In this document: in pieces, positions 44,023 through 57,509 of the stretch
How positions within the stretch are numbered: the first letter of the stretch is position 1
Layout: every line of letters starts with the position of its first letter
Origin: Arbacia lixula
Lineage: Eukaryota > Echinodermata > Echinoidea > Arbacioida > Arbaciidae
Direction of reading: 5' to 3'
Length of the DNA: 64,000 nt
Assembly: GCA_963669155.1 (NCBI GenBank)
Contig: OZ022587.1
Span: 481,939-545,938, forward strand
Program-made: the position numbers and the translations under genes
Notes under the pieces: generated by a model
Seen by the model: only the letters and a program-made list of their open reading frames with translations
Database searches by the model: none
Told to the model about the DNA's origin: nothing

Positions 44023-45419
44023 CGAGACATACTTGTGGACAAGTATAAGGTGGTCTGCATTGGCAAATTCATGCACTGGCATGGGCTGGTAAATGAACTT
44101 TCTTAAAACATCGCCTTACCCATTGAGCCACAAATCTTCGCATTCACTTTTCACGTAATGCCCGCTAGCAGTGGCTAGATTGATTTAGAAATCGATATTC
44201 AAGCTGAAATTTTGCCATGATCCCGATATCTAATGAAAAAATGGAGACCACATGGCCGAAAGCTACTAGATTCAGCTACAACATACTAAAATTTCATAGT
44301 AAAAGATCGTAACATAGGAAAAGATATAGCTCCTGAAAGATTGCCATGTCATTTCATGATTTCAAATAAATGACCCTCCCATTGACATTACACGTGAAAA
44401 CGTCTGATTCTGACATTAATTCCTATAATCATATTTTCACCATGAAGACGTTAACAACTTGAAAAAATAAGGCAATTTTGCCAAAGAGCAATGTCTTAGG
44501 CACAACATACTGAAATTTGGGAGAAAATTGACAAAGTATTACTGAGATATGCAAAAGCGGGTAAAAAAGTTCATGACGTCATAATTGAAAATTCATTTTT
44601 TCGATTCATATGGCAATATGATGACGTCACAATGTACTTACCGGTAAAATGACACATAAAATCACATCTAAATTTTATACTCTTTCCAAATATTAAAAAA
44701 AAAATAGGGGTCACCGTCCATTCTGAAGAGCTATGGCCGATTGAAGGTAGTCATGTTTTTTGCAATATTTGCACACAAAAACGTATTGACGCACGCGCAG
44801 ACTTTGAACTTTGACGCACCCGCACGACCTTGTTATTGCATGGAAATGGTTCAAAATGACAGGATGTGTTGACTGTAGTGTCAGTAACATAAATTCAATA
44901 AAAAAACGAAATTTTGACGTTTTGTTCGCGTTACGCACGGAAAAACGCGCAAACGCGCGCGCACGCGCGGAAATTTTTGAAATGCTCGAAATGGCCCGAA
45001 ACATATGCAAAACAATTTTGAGTTGATTTGGAGCATTTTAAAATTTTGCGCGCGCGTTTTAGCAATAACGTACGCGTACGCGCGCGTTTTTGTTTATTGA
45101 AATTAATTGTATTATCACTAAATTTATGCATATCAATTTTCATTAGCTATAAATGACTGGTTCTAGAGCTACATGAGGTAATAGGTTTTCATTAAACTGC
45201 TCGTAGATGACGTCACGATGACGTCATGACCTTGAAAATGTTGCTGGACCATGTTCACATATATGTCCATACATGATGAACATTTGATGAAACATGGCCC
45301 ATGCATTATTGAGATATCCATGCCACAAAAATTTGGAATAAAAATAAATAAATAAATAAATAAAGAAAGAAAATTCGGACAAACACAAGAGGTGATCTGC
45401 ATGGCAGACCACCTAATAA
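44023..45419. repeat. Array unit 10 (diverged left part)
   Basis: 1,397 bp. It keeps only the A-box half of the tRNA-like module; the following 350 bp are strongly diverged (GATTGCCATGTCATTTCATG type, as in units 11, 16 and 19). It ends in a short cassette (45390-45414). Confidence 0.9.
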
Positions 45420-46745
45420 CGAGACATACTTGTGGACAAGTATAAGGTGGTCTGCATTGGCAAATTCATGCACTGGCATGGGCTGGTAAATGAACGTTCT
45501 TAAAACATCGCCTTACTCATTGAGCCACAAATCTTCGCATTCACTTTTCACGTAATGCCCGCTAGCAGTGACTAGAATGATTTAGAAATCGATATTCAAG
45601 CTGAAATTTTGCCATGATCCCGATATCTAATGAAAAACTGGAGACCACATGGCCGAAAGCTACTAGACTCAGCTACAACATACTAAAATTTCAGAGTAAA
45701 AGATCGTAACTTAGAAAAAGATATAGCTCCTGAAAGATTGCCATGTCATTTCATCACTTCAAATAAATGACCCTCCCATTGACATTACACGTGAAAACGT
45801 CTGATTCTGACATTAATGCCTATAATCATAATTTTACCTCGAAGACGTTAACAAATTGAAAAGTGAGGGCAAGCCTGCCATAGAAAAATGTCTTAGGCAC
45901 AACATACTGAAATTTGGGAGAAAATTGACCAAGGATTACTGAGATATGCAAAAGCGGGTAAAAAAGTTCATGACGTCATAATTGAAAATTCATTTTTTCG
46001 ATTCATATGGCAATATGATAACGTCACAATGTACTTACCGGTGAAATGCCACATAAAATCACATCTATATTTCATACTCTTTCCAAATATTAAAAAAAAA
46101 TGGGGGGTCACCGGCCATTCTGAAAAGCTATGGCCGATTGAAGGTAGTCATGTTTTTTGCAATATTTGCACACAAAAACGTATTGACGCACGCGCAGACT
46201 TTGAACTTTGACGCACCCGCACGACCTTGTTATTGCATGGAAATGGCTCAAAATGACAGGATGTGTTGTATGTAGTGTCAGTAACATGAATCCGGTATAA
46301 AAACGGAATTTTGACGTTTTGTTTGCGTTACGCACGGAAAAACGCGCGAACGCGCGCGCACGCGCGGAAATTTTTGAAATGCTTGAAATTGCCTGAAACA
46401 TATGTAAAACAATTTTGAGTTGATTCTGAGCATTTTAAAATTTTGCGCGCGCGTTTTTGCACTAACGTGCGCGTACGCGCGCGTTTTTATTTATTGAGAT
46501 TAATTGGCTTATCATTAATTTCATGCATGTCAAATTTCATTACATATCAATGATTGGTTCAAGAGATATATCCAATAATCAATTTTCATTAAATTGCTCA
46601 TAGATGACGTCACGATGACGTCATGACCTTGAAAATGTTGCTGGAACATGTTCATGTACATGTTCAGGCATGATAAAGATTTCATGAAAAATGGCCCATG
46701 CATTGAAGAGATATCCATGCCACAAAAATTTGGAATAAAAATAAA
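45420..46745. repeat. Array unit 11 (diverged left part)
   Basis: 1,326 bp, same subtype as unit 10 in the left part but with a right part like unit 8 (GAGATATATCCAATAATC). No cassette. Confidence 0.9.
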
Positions 46746-47928
46746 CGAGACATACTTGTGGACAAGTATAAGGTGGTCTGCATTGGCAAATTTGTGCACA
46801 AACATGGTATAGTAAATGCAGGGCGATACCATCGTCTTTCCATGGTGACACCATCTATTTATTAGAAATCAGAGGCAACGCTCAAGAAAACTCATCAATC
46901 CACATACAATATACTAACATTTCAGAGACTTGACAAAATGATCACACCTTCCATTGACATAATACATTCATGCGTCCGTTTATGACACTAATGCGAATAA
47001 TGAAATTTACACCATGAGGACATGAACAAAATGACAAATAAAATTTATTCTTCTATAGAAGAAGGTCTCGGCTACATCATAGTGAAATTTGGGATAAAAT
47101 TGACCAAGCATTACTGAGATATGCAAAAGCGGGGAAAAAAACTCATGACGTCATAATTGAAAATTCATTTTTTCGATTCATATGCCAATATGATGACGTC
47201 ACCATGTATTTACCGGTAAAGTGACACATGAAATGACATCTACATTTTATACTCTTTCTAAATATTAAAAAAAAATTGGGGGTCACCGGCCATTCTAAAG
47301 AGCTATGGCCGATTGAAGGTAGTCATGTTTTTTGCAATATTTGCACACAAAAACGTATTGACGCACGCGCAGACTTTGAACTTTGACGCACCCGCACGAC
47401 CTTGCTATTGCATGGAAATGGCTCAAAATGACAGGATGTGTTGTATGTAGTGTCAGTAACATGAATCCAGCAGAAAAATGGAATTTTGAGGCTGCGTACG
47501 CGTTACGCAGGAAAAAACGCGCGAACGCGCGCGCACGCGCGGAAATTTTTTAAATGCTAGAAATGGCCTGAAACATATGCAAAACAATTTTGAGTTGATT
47601 TTGAGCATTTTAAAATTTTGCGCGCGCATTAATGCACTAACGTACGCGTACGCGCGCGTTTTTGTTTTTTTAAATTAATTGGCTTATCATTAATTTCATG
47701 TATGTCAAATTTCATTACATATCAATGATTGGTTCAAGAGATATTTCTAATAATCGTTTTTCATTAAATTGCTTGTAGATGACGTCACGATTATGTAATG
47801 ACCTTGAAATTGTTGCGGACACATGTTCACATATATGCCTATACATGATGAAAATTTGATAAAACATGGTTCATGCATTGTTGAGATATACATGCCACAA
47901 AAAAGTGGGGGGTATGGAATAAAAATAA
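46746..47928. repeat. Array unit 12 (short type, no tRNA-like module)
   Basis: 1,183 bp. Its left part matches unit 2, and its right end (GATTATGTAATGACC, AAAAAGTGGGGGGTATGG) matches unit 19. The second CRE of the pair is lost. Confidence 0.9.
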
Positions 47929-48199
47929 CGAGACATACTTGTGGACAAGTATAAGGTGGTCTGCATTGGCAAATTCATGCACTGACATGGGCTAGAAAAT
48001 GCACGGTGATATATGGACCTTCAATCGTGACACCATCTATTCATAAGCAACCAGACTCCGCTCAAGAAAGCTCATAGCGCACCTACAATGTCTACTAACG
48101 TACATTTCAGAGACATGCCTAAATGGTAAAGAAAATCTCAAAGAGAAAGAACAGAAGAAGATGGCAAAAGAAACATTGTAAAAGGAATGCGAAAATTTA

Positions 48200-48281
48200 C
48201 CCTACCCACTCCAGGAATCGAACCGGGGGCCTCGAGATCTTAAAACGCGGCGCCTTACCAATTGAGCCACACATCTTCCCA
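48200..48281 (-). ncRNA. tRNA-like pol III module, unit 13 (long form)
   Basis: 82 bp; A box TGGCTCAATTGG and B box GGTTCGATTCC, with two extra bases (GCCGCG) that lengthen the anticodon-arm side. This form pairs better (CCGCG/CGAGG) and may be nearer the ancestral tRNA. Confidence 0.65.
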
Positions 48282-49504
48282 TTCACTTAACACGTAATGC
48301 CCAGCAGGGGCTAGAATGATTAAGAAATTGATATTCAAGATGAAATTTCGCCATGATCACGACATCTGATTGAAAAATAAAGATGCCGTCCCCGAAAGCT
48401 AGTAGACTCAGCTACAACATACTAAAATTTCAGAGTAACAGAGTTGAACATAAGCGAGATACAGCTCCTAGAAGATCGTCATGTCATTTCATAAATACCC
48501 CTTCCATTGACATAACACGTACTTACGATCGATTTTGACATTAATGTCTATAATCAAATTCATACCATGAAGATAGAATCCTATTGAAATATTAGGGCTA
48601 CTTTCTCATAGAGCAATGTCTCAGCTATCACATACTGAAATTTGAAACAAAATTGACCAAAGATTACTGAGATACGCAAGAACGGGTAAAAAAGTTTATG
48701 ACGTCATACATGAAAATTGATTTTTTCGATTCATATGGCAATATGAGGACGTTACGATGTATTTAGCGACCAAATGATACATGAAATAGCATCTACAGTT
48801 CCCACTCTTTCCAAATATGAAAAAAAAATTGGGGGTCACCAGCCATTCTGAGGAGCTATGGCCGATTTAAGGTGGTCATGTTTTTGCACACAAAAACGTA
48901 TTGACGCACGCGCGGACTTTGAACTTTGACGCACCCGCACGACCTTATTATTGCATAGAAATGGCTCAAAATTTCAGGATGTGTTGTTTGCAGTGTCAGA
49001 AACATGAATCCAGTGAAAAAACGGTTTTCCGACGTTGCGTTTGCTAAACGCACGGAAAAACGCGCGCGCGCGCGCGTACGCGCGGAAATTTGAAAGATGC
49101 TAGAAATGGCCTCAAACATATGCAAAACAAATTCTAGTTGATTTGGAGCATTTTTTTATTTTAAGCGCGCGTTAATGCACTAACGTACCCGTACGCGCGC
49201 GTTTTTTTTCATTGAAATTAATTGTCTTGTCATTAATTATATACATGCCAAATTTCATTACACAGAGATGAACGGTTTTAGAGCTACATGAAATAATAGA
49301 TTTTCATTAAATTGCTCGTGCATGACGTCACGATTACGTCATGACCTTGAAAATGTTGCTGGAACATGTTTACGTATATACCCATGCATGATGAAGATTT
49401 AATGAAAAATGGCCCATGCATCGTTGAGATATCCATGCCACAAAAATTTGGAATAAAAATAAATAAAGAAAGAAATAAAGAAAGAAAAATCGGACGAAAA
49501 CAAA

Positions 49505-49602
49505 AGGTGATCTGCATGGCAGACCACCTAATAAATAATAAATAATAATAAAGAAAGAAAAATCGGACGAAAACAAAAGGTGATCTGCATGGCAGACCAC
49601 CT
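49505..49602. repeat. Two tandem short hairpin cassettes, unit 13/14
   Basis: Hairpins AGGTGATCTGC-ATG-GCAGACCACCT at 49505-49529 and 49578-49602, separated by an (AATA)n and GAAAGAAAAATCGGACGAAA spacer. Confidence 0.85.
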
Positions 49603-49958
49603 AATAACGAGACATACTTGTGGACAAGTATAAGGTGGTCTGCATTGGCGAATTCATGCACAGACATGGGCTAGAAAATGCACGGTGATATGGACCTTCA
49701 ATCGTGACACCATCTATTCATAAGCAATCAGAGACTCCGCTCAAGAAAGCTCATAGCGCACCTACAATGTCTACTAACATTTCAGAGACATGCCTAAATG
49801 GTTACATGTATATTGTGCTAACATGTAATTAATAGCCACGTAAGGTAAAGGGGCGAGAGAAACGAATGGGAAAGAAAATCTCAAAGAGAATGACAAAGTG
49901 AGGGATAGAACAGAAGAAGATGACAAAATAAACATTGCAAAAGGAATACAAAAATTGA

Positions 49959-50040
49959 CCCTACCCACTCCGGGAATCGAACCAGGGGCCTCGAGGTCTT
50001 CAAACGCGGCGCCTTACCCATTGAGCCACACATCTTCCCA
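49959..50040 (-). ncRNA. tRNA-like pol III module, unit 14 (long form)
   Basis: A box TGGCTCAATGGG; B box GGTTCGATTCC kept although flanking bases differ (CCTGG...CCCGG), giving a better-paired T stem. Confidence 0.65.
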
Positions 50041-51263
50041 TTCACTTGACACGTAATGCCCATCAGGGGCTAGAATGATTAAGAAATTGATATTCAAGCT
50101 GAAATTTCGCTATGATCGCGACATTTGATTAAAAAAAAAATGACGTCCTCGAAAGCTAGTAGACTCAGCTACAACATACTAACATTTCAGAGTAACAGAA
50201 TTGAACATGAGCGAGATACAGCTCCTAGAAGCTCGTCATGTCATTTCATAAATACCCCTTCTATTGACATAAAACATGCATACGACCGATTTTGACATGA
50301 ATGACTATAATCAAATTCATACCATGAAGATGGAAGTCTATTAATAAATTAGGGCTAGTTTAACATAGCGCAATGTCTCAGCTATCACATACTGAAATTT
50401 GGAAGAAAATTGACCAAGGATTACTGAGATACGCAAGAACGGGTAAAAAAGTTTATGACGTCATACATGAAAATTAATTTTATCCATTCATATGGCAATA
50501 TGATGACGTCACGATGTTTTTAACGACCAAATGATACATGAAATACCATTTACAATTCCCACTCTTTCCAAATATTAAAAAAAAAATGGGGGTCACCGGC
50601 CATTTTAAAGAGCTATGGCCGATTGAAGGTAGTCATGTTTTTTGCAATATTTGCACACAAAAACGTATTGACGCACGCGCAGACTTTCAACTTTGACGTA
50701 CCCGCACGACCTTGTTATGGCATGGAAATGGCTCAAAATTGCAGGATGTGTTGTTTGTAGTGTCAGAGACATGAAACCAGTAAAAAAATGGAATTTTGAG
50801 GCTGCGTACGCGTTACGCACGAAAAAACGCGCGAACGCGCGCACACGCGCGGAAATTTTTGAGATGTTTGAAATGACCTGAAACATATGCAAAACAATTT
50901 TGAGTTGATTTGGAGCATTTTAAAATTTTGCGCGCGCGATTTTGCACTAACGCACGCGTACGCGCGCGTTTTTATTCATTAAAATTTATTGTCACATCAT
51001 TAATTTTATGCATCTAAATTTTCATTGGCTAAATATGATCAGTTCTGGAGATATGAACGTTAATAGGTTTTCATTAAATTGCTCGTAGATGACGTCACGA
51101 TTATGCCATGACCTTGAAAATGTTATTTTCGCAAGTTCACATGTATACCTATACATGGTAAAAATATCATAAGACATGACACGTGCATTCTTGAGATATC
51201 CATGCCACAAAAAAGTGGGGGGCAAGGAATAAAAATAAGAAAGAAGATTCTGACGAAATTAGA

Positions 51264-51294
51264 AGGTGATCTGTCGGTGCACGACAGACCACCT
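51264..51294. repeat. Junction hairpin cassette (GTGCA apex), unit 14/15
   Basis: AGGTGATCTGTCG and CGACAGACCACCT around GTGCA; directly followed by AA and the CGAGACATAC start of unit 15. Confidence 0.85.
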
Positions 51295-51642
51295 AACGAG
51301 ACATACTTGTGGACAAGTATCAGGTGGTCTGCATTGGCAAATTCATGCACAGACATGGGCTGGAAAATGCACGGTGAACTATAGACCTTCATTCGTGACA
51401 CCAACTATCCATAAGCAATGTGAGACAGCGCTCAAGAAAGCTCATAGGGCACCTATTATACTAAAATTTCAGAGAATTTCCTAAATGGTAACATGTTTAT
51501 GCTAACGTGATTAATAGTCATGTAAGAGAATGGGGTGAGAGAAAAAAGAATTGGAAAGAAAATCTCAAAGAGAATGACAAAGTGAGGCATAGAACAGAAG
51601 AAGATGGCAAAATAAACATTGCAAAAGGAATGCAAAAGTTGA

Positions 51643-51722
51643 CCCTACCCACGCCAGGAATCGAACCGGGGGCCTCGAGATCTTAAAACGGCGCCTTACC
51701 TATTGAGCCACAAATCTTCCCA
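51643..51722 (-). ncRNA. tRNA-like pol III module, unit 15
   Basis: Short form with intact boxes. Confidence 0.65.
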
Positions 51723-52959
51723 TTCACTTAACACGTAATGCCCAGCAGGGGCTAGAATGATTAAGAAATCGATATTCAAGCTGAAATTTCACCATGATCC
51801 CGACATCTGATTAAAAAATGAAGACAACGTCCCGGAAAGCTCGTAGACTCAGCTACAACATACTGAAATTTCAGAGTGAAAGCTTGACATATTAGTGAGA
51901 TACATCTCCTAGAAGCTCGTCATGTCATTTCATAAATACCGCTTCCATTGACATAACACGGAAGTGCGATTTTGACATTCATGCGTATAATGAAATTTAC
52001 ACCGTGAAGACGTCATCAAAATGAAAAATGAAGGCAACTCCTACTATGGAGCGAGGTCTCAGCTACAACATACTGAAATTTGGGAGAAAATTGACCATGA
52101 ATTACTGAGATACACAAAAGCGGGTAAAAAAGTTCATGACGTCATACATGAAAAATCATTTTTTCGATTCATATGGCAATATGATGACATCAACATAAAT
52201 TTAAAAGGTAAATCGAACATTAAATCACATCTACATTTCCCACTCTTTCCGAATATTGAAAAAAAATTGGGGGTCACCAGCCATTCTGAAGAGCTATGGC
52301 CGATTGAAGGTAGTCATGTTTTTTGTAATATTTGCACACAAAAACGTATTGACGCACGCGCAGACTTTGAACTTTGACGCACCCGCACGACCTTGTTATT
52401 GCATGGAAATGGCTCAAAATGACAGGATGTGTTGTATGTAGTGTCAGTAACATGAATCTAGTAAAAAAACGGAATTTTGACGTTTTTTTCGCGTTACGCA
52501 CGGAAAAACGCGCGAACGCGCGCGCACGCGCGGAAATTTTTGAAATGCTAGAAATTACCTAAAACATATGCAAAACAATTTTGAGTTGATTCTGAGCATT
52601 TTTAAATTTTGCGCGCGCGTTTTTGCACTAACGTACGCGTACGCGCGCGTTTTAATTTATTGAAATTTATTGTATTATCATTAAATTTATGCATGTAAAT
52701 TTTCATTAGCTATAAATGATTGGTTCTAGAGCTAGATGAGGTAATAGGTTTTTATTAAACTGCTCGTAGATGACGTCACGATGACGTCATGACCTTGAAA
52801 ATGTTGCTGGAACATGTTCACGTACATATTCATACATGATGAAGATTTCATGAAAAATGACTAATGCATTGTTGAGATATCCATGCCACAAAATTTTGGA
52901 ATAAAAATAAATAAATAAATAAATAATAAATAAAGAAAGAAAATTCTAACGAAATTAAG

Positions 52960-53053
52960 AGGTGATCTGTCGTTGGCGACAGACCACCTAAAAAGAAGAT
53001 AGAAGATTCTGACGAAATTAAAAGGTGATCTGCCATGGCATGGCAGACCACCT
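52960..53053. repeat. Two different hairpin cassettes in tandem, unit 15/16
   Basis: A CGTTGGCG-type hairpin at 52960-52989 is followed by a CATG-type hairpin at 53023-53053, with a GAAGATTCTGACGAAATTA spacer. Confidence 0.85.
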
Positions 53054-53061
53054 AATAATAA

Positions 53062-54268
53062 CGAGACATACTTGTGGACAAGTATAAGGTGGTCTGCATT
53101 GGCAAATTCATGCACAGGCATGGGCTGGAAAATGAACGGTGACACAAAAATGGAGACCACATGGCCAAAAGCTACTAGATTCAGTTACAACATACTAAAA
53201 TTTCATAGTAAAAGATCGTAACATAGGAAAAGATATAGCTCCTGAAAGATTGCCATGTCATTTCATGATTTCAAATAAATGGTCCTCCCATTGACATTAC
53301 ACGTGAAAACGTCTGATTCTGACATTAATGCCTATAATCATATTTTCACCTTGAAGACGTTAACATCTTGAAAAGTTAAGGCTAGCTTGCCATAGAGCAA
53401 TGGTTAAGGCACAACATACTGAAATTTGGGAGAAAATTGACAAAGTATTACTGAGATATGCAAAAGCGGGTAAAAAAGTTCATGACGTCATAATTGAAAA
53501 TTCATTTTTTCGATTCATATGGCAATATGATGACGTCACAATGTACTTACCGGTAAAATGACACATAAAATCACATCTAAATTTTATACTCTTTCCAAAT
53601 ATTTTTAAAAAAATAGAGGTCACCGGCCATTCTGAAGAGCTATGGCCGATTGAAGGTAGTCATGTTTTTTGCAATATTTGCACACAAAAACGTATTGACG
53701 CACGCGCAGACTTTGAACTTTGACGCACCCGCACGACCTTGTTATTGCATGGAAATGGCTCAAAATGACAGGATGTGTTGTATGTAGTGTCAGTAACATG
53801 AATCCAGTAAAAAAACGGAATTTTGACGTTTTGTTCGCGTTACGCACGGAAAAACGCGCGAACGCGCGCGCACGCGCGGAAATTTTTGAAATGCTAGAAA
53901 TGGCCTGAAACATATGCAAAACAACTTTGAGTTGATTTGGAGCATTTTAAAATTTTGCGCGCGCGTTTTTGCACTAACGTACGCGTACGTGCGCGTTTTA
54001 ATTAATTGAAATTAATTGTATTATCTTAAAATTTATGCATGTCAATTTTCATGAGCTATAAATGATTGGTTCTAGAGCTACATGAGGTAATAGGTTTTCA
54101 TTAAACTGCTAGTAGATGACGTCACGATGACGTCATGACCTTGAAAATGTTGCTGTGACAATTTCACATGTACATGTATACTTGATGAACATTTCATAAA
54201 ACATGGTCTATGCATTGTTGAGATATACCTCCCACAAAAAAGTGGGGTGCATTAAATAAAAATAAATA
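53062..54268. repeat. Array unit 16 (left deletion)
   Basis: 1,207 bp. After GGTGACAC it jumps to AAAAATGGAGACCACATGGCC, losing the whole tRNA-like module; otherwise similar to unit 10. Confidence 0.9.
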
Positions 54269-55887
54269 CGAGACATACTTGTGGACAAGTATCAGGTGGT
54301 CTGCATTGGCAAATTCATGCACAGACATGGGCTGGAAAATGCACGGTGAACTATAGACCTTCATTCGTGACACCAACTATCCATAAGCAATGTGAGACAG
54401 CGCTCAAGAAAGCTCATAGGGCACCTAATATACTAAAATTTCAGAGAATTTCCTAAATGGTAACATGTTTATGCTAACGTGATTAATAGTCATGTAAGAG
54501 AATGGGGTGAGAGAAAAAAGAATTGGAAAGAAAATCTCAAAGAGAATGACAAAGTGAGGCATAGAACAGAAGAAGATGGCAAAATAAACATTGCAAAAGG
54601 AATGCAAAAGTTGACCCTACCCACGCCAGGAATCGAACCGGGGGCCTCGAGATCTTAAAACGGCGCCTTACCTATTGAGCCACAAATCTTCCCATTCACT
54701 TAACACGTAATGCCCAGCAGGGGCTAGAATGATTAAGAAATCGATATTCAAGCTGAAATTTCACCATGATCCCGACATCTGATTAAAAAATGGAGACAAC
54801 GTTCCGGAAAGCTCGTAGACTCAGCTAAAACATACTGAAATTTCAGAGTGAAAGCTTGACATATTAGTGAGATACATCTCCTAGAAGCTCGTCATGTCAT
54901 TTCATAAATACCACTTCCATTGACATAACACGGAAGTGCGATTTTGACATTCATGCGTATAATGAAATTTACACCGTGAAGACGTCATCAAAATGAAAAA
55001 TGAAGGCAACTCCCACTATGGAGCGAGGTCTCAGCTACAACATACTGAAATTTGGGAGAAAATTGACCATGAATTACTGAGATACACAAAAGCGGGTAAA
55101 AAAGTTCATGACGTCATACATGAAAAATCATTTTTTCGATTCATATGGCAATATGATGACATCAACATAAATTTAAAAGGTAAATCGAACATTAAATCAC
55201 ATCTACATTTCCCACTCTTTCAGAAAATTGAAAAAAAATTGGGGGTCACCGGCCATTCTGAAGAGCTATGGCCGATTGAAGGTAGTCATGTTTTTTGCAA
55301 TATTTGCACACAAAAACGTATTGACGCACGCGCAGACTTTGAACTTTGACGCACCCGCACGACCTTGTTATTGCATGGAAATGGCTCAAAATGACAGGAT
55401 GTGTTGTATGTAGTGTCAGTAACATGAATCCAGTAAAAAAACAGAATTTTGACGTTTTGTTCGCGTTACGCACGAAAAAACGCGCGAACGCGCGCGCACG
55501 CGCGGAAATTTTTGAAATGCTAGAAATGGCCTGAAACATATGCAAAACAATTTTGAGTTGATTTGGAGCATTTTAAAATTTTGCGCGCGCGTTTTTGCAC
55601 TAACGTACGCGTACGCGCGCGTTTTTTTTCAATGAAATTAATTAGCTACTCATTAATTATATGCATGTCGAATTTCATTACACAGAGATGACCAGTTCTA
55701 GAGCTACATGAGGTAATAGTTTTTCATTAAACTGCTCGTAGATGACGTCACGATGACGTCATGACCTTGAAAATGTTGCTGTAACATGTTCACATATATG
55801 TCCATACATGATGAACATTTCATGAAATATGGCCTATGCATTGTTGAGATATCCATGTCACAAAAATTTGGAATAAAAATAAATAAA
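54269..55887. repeat. Array unit 17 (full type)
   Basis: 1,619 bp with intact tRNA-like module and paired CREs; no cassette. Confidence 0.9.
54615..54694 (-). ncRNA. tRNA-like pol III module, unit 17
   Basis: Short form with intact boxes. Confidence 0.65.
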
Positions 55888-57509
55888 CGAGACATACTTG
55901 TGGACAAGTATAAGGTGGTCTGCATTGGCAAATTCATGCACTGACATGGGCTAGAAAATGCACGGTGATATGGACCTTCAATCGTGACACTATCTATTCA
56001 TAAGCAATCAGAGACTCCGCTCAAGAAAGCTAAGAGCGCACCTACCATGTCCACTAACGTACATTTCAGAGACATGACTAAATGGTTACATGTATATTGT
56101 GCTAACATGTAATTAATAGCCACGTAAGATAAAGGGGCGAGAGAAAACGAATGGGAAAGAAAATCTCAAAGAGAATGACAAAGTAGGGGATAGAACAGAA
56201 GAAGATGGAAAAAAAAAACATTGTAAAAGGAATGCAAAAATTTACCCTACCCACTCCAGGAATCGAACCGGGGGCCTCGAGATCTTAAAACGCGGCGCCT
56301 TACCAATTGAGCCACACATCTTCCCATTCACTTAACACGTAATGCCCAGCAGGGGCTAGAATGATTAAGAAATTGATATTCAAGACGAAATTTCGCCATG
56401 ATCGCGACATCTGATTAAAAAATAAAGATGACGTTCCCGAAAGCTAGTAGACTCAGCTACAACATACTAAAATTTCAGAGTAACAGAATTGAACATAAGC
56501 GAGATACAGCTCCTAGAAGATCGTCATGTCATTTAATAAATACCCCTTCCATTGACATAACACGTACTTACGATCGATTTTGACATTAATGTCTATAATC
56601 AAATTCATACCATGAAGATAGAATCCTATTGAAATATTAGGGCTACTTTCTCATAGAGCAATGTCTCAGGTATCACATACTGAAATTTGGAACAAAATTG
56701 ACCAAAGATTACTGAGATACGCAAGAACGGGTAAAAAAGTTTATGACGTCATACATGAAAATTGATTTTTTCGATTCATATGACAATATGATGACGTTAC
56801 GATGTATTTAACGACCAAATGATACATGAAATAGCATCTACAGTTCCCACTCTTTCAAAATATGAAAAAAAAATTGGGGGTCACCAGCCATTCTGAGGAG
56901 CTATGGCCGATTGAAGGTGGTCATGTTTTTGCACACAAAAACGTATTGACGCACGCGCGGACTTTGAACTTTGACGCACCCGCACGACCTTATTATTGCA
57001 TAGAAATGGCTCAAAATTTCAGGATGTGTTGTTTGCAGTGTCAGAAACATGAATCCAGTGAAAAAACGGTTTTCCGACGTTGCGTTTGCTAAACGCACGG
57101 AAAAACGCGCGCGCGCGCGCGTACGCGCGGAAATTTGAAAAATGCTAGAAATGGCCTCAAACATATGCAAAACAGTTTCTAGTTGATTTGGAGCATTTTT
57201 TTATTTTACGCGCGCGCTAATGCACTAACGTACGCGTACGCGCGCGTTTTTTTTTCATTGAAATTAATTGTCTTGTCATTAATTATATACATGCCAAATT
57301 TCATTACACAGAGACGAACGGTTTTAGAGCTACGTGAAATAATAGATTTTCATTAAATTGCTCGTGCATGACGTCACGATTACGTAATGACCTTGAAAAT
57401 GTTCCTGTGACATGTTCACATATATACCTATACATGATGAACATTTGATGAAACATGGTCCATGCATTGTTGAGATATCCATGTCACAAAAAATAGGAAT
57501 AAAAATAAA
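55888..57509. repeat. Array unit 18 (subtype B)
   Basis: 1,622 bp, closely similar to unit 13 through the tRNA-like module, core deletion and CpG run, but without the double cassette. Confidence 0.9.
56245..56326 (-). ncRNA. tRNA-like pol III module, unit 18 (long form)
   Basis: Long form as in unit 13, intact boxes. Confidence 0.65.

Larger units (their letters stand above)
47929..49607. repeat. Array unit 13 (subtype B, double cassette)
   Basis: 1,679 bp. The tRNA-like module has the longer form (GCGGCGCC). The core lacks TTTTTTGCAATATT, as in unit 18, and the CpG block is a pure CGCGCGCGCG run. Two identical short hairpin cassettes stand in tandem (49505-49529 and 49578-49602). Confidence 0.9.
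49608..51296. repeat. Array unit 14 (subtype B left, other right part)
   Basis: 1,689 bp. Longer tRNA-like form; right part lacks the second CRE (GATTATGCCATGACC). It ends in a cassette with a CGGTGCACG apex (51264-51294). Confidence 0.9.
51297..53061. repeat. Array unit 15 (full type, two different cassettes)
   Basis: 1,765 bp, the longest unit. The right part matches unit 5. It ends in two consecutive hairpin cassettes with different apices (52960-52989 and 53023-53053). Confidence 0.9.
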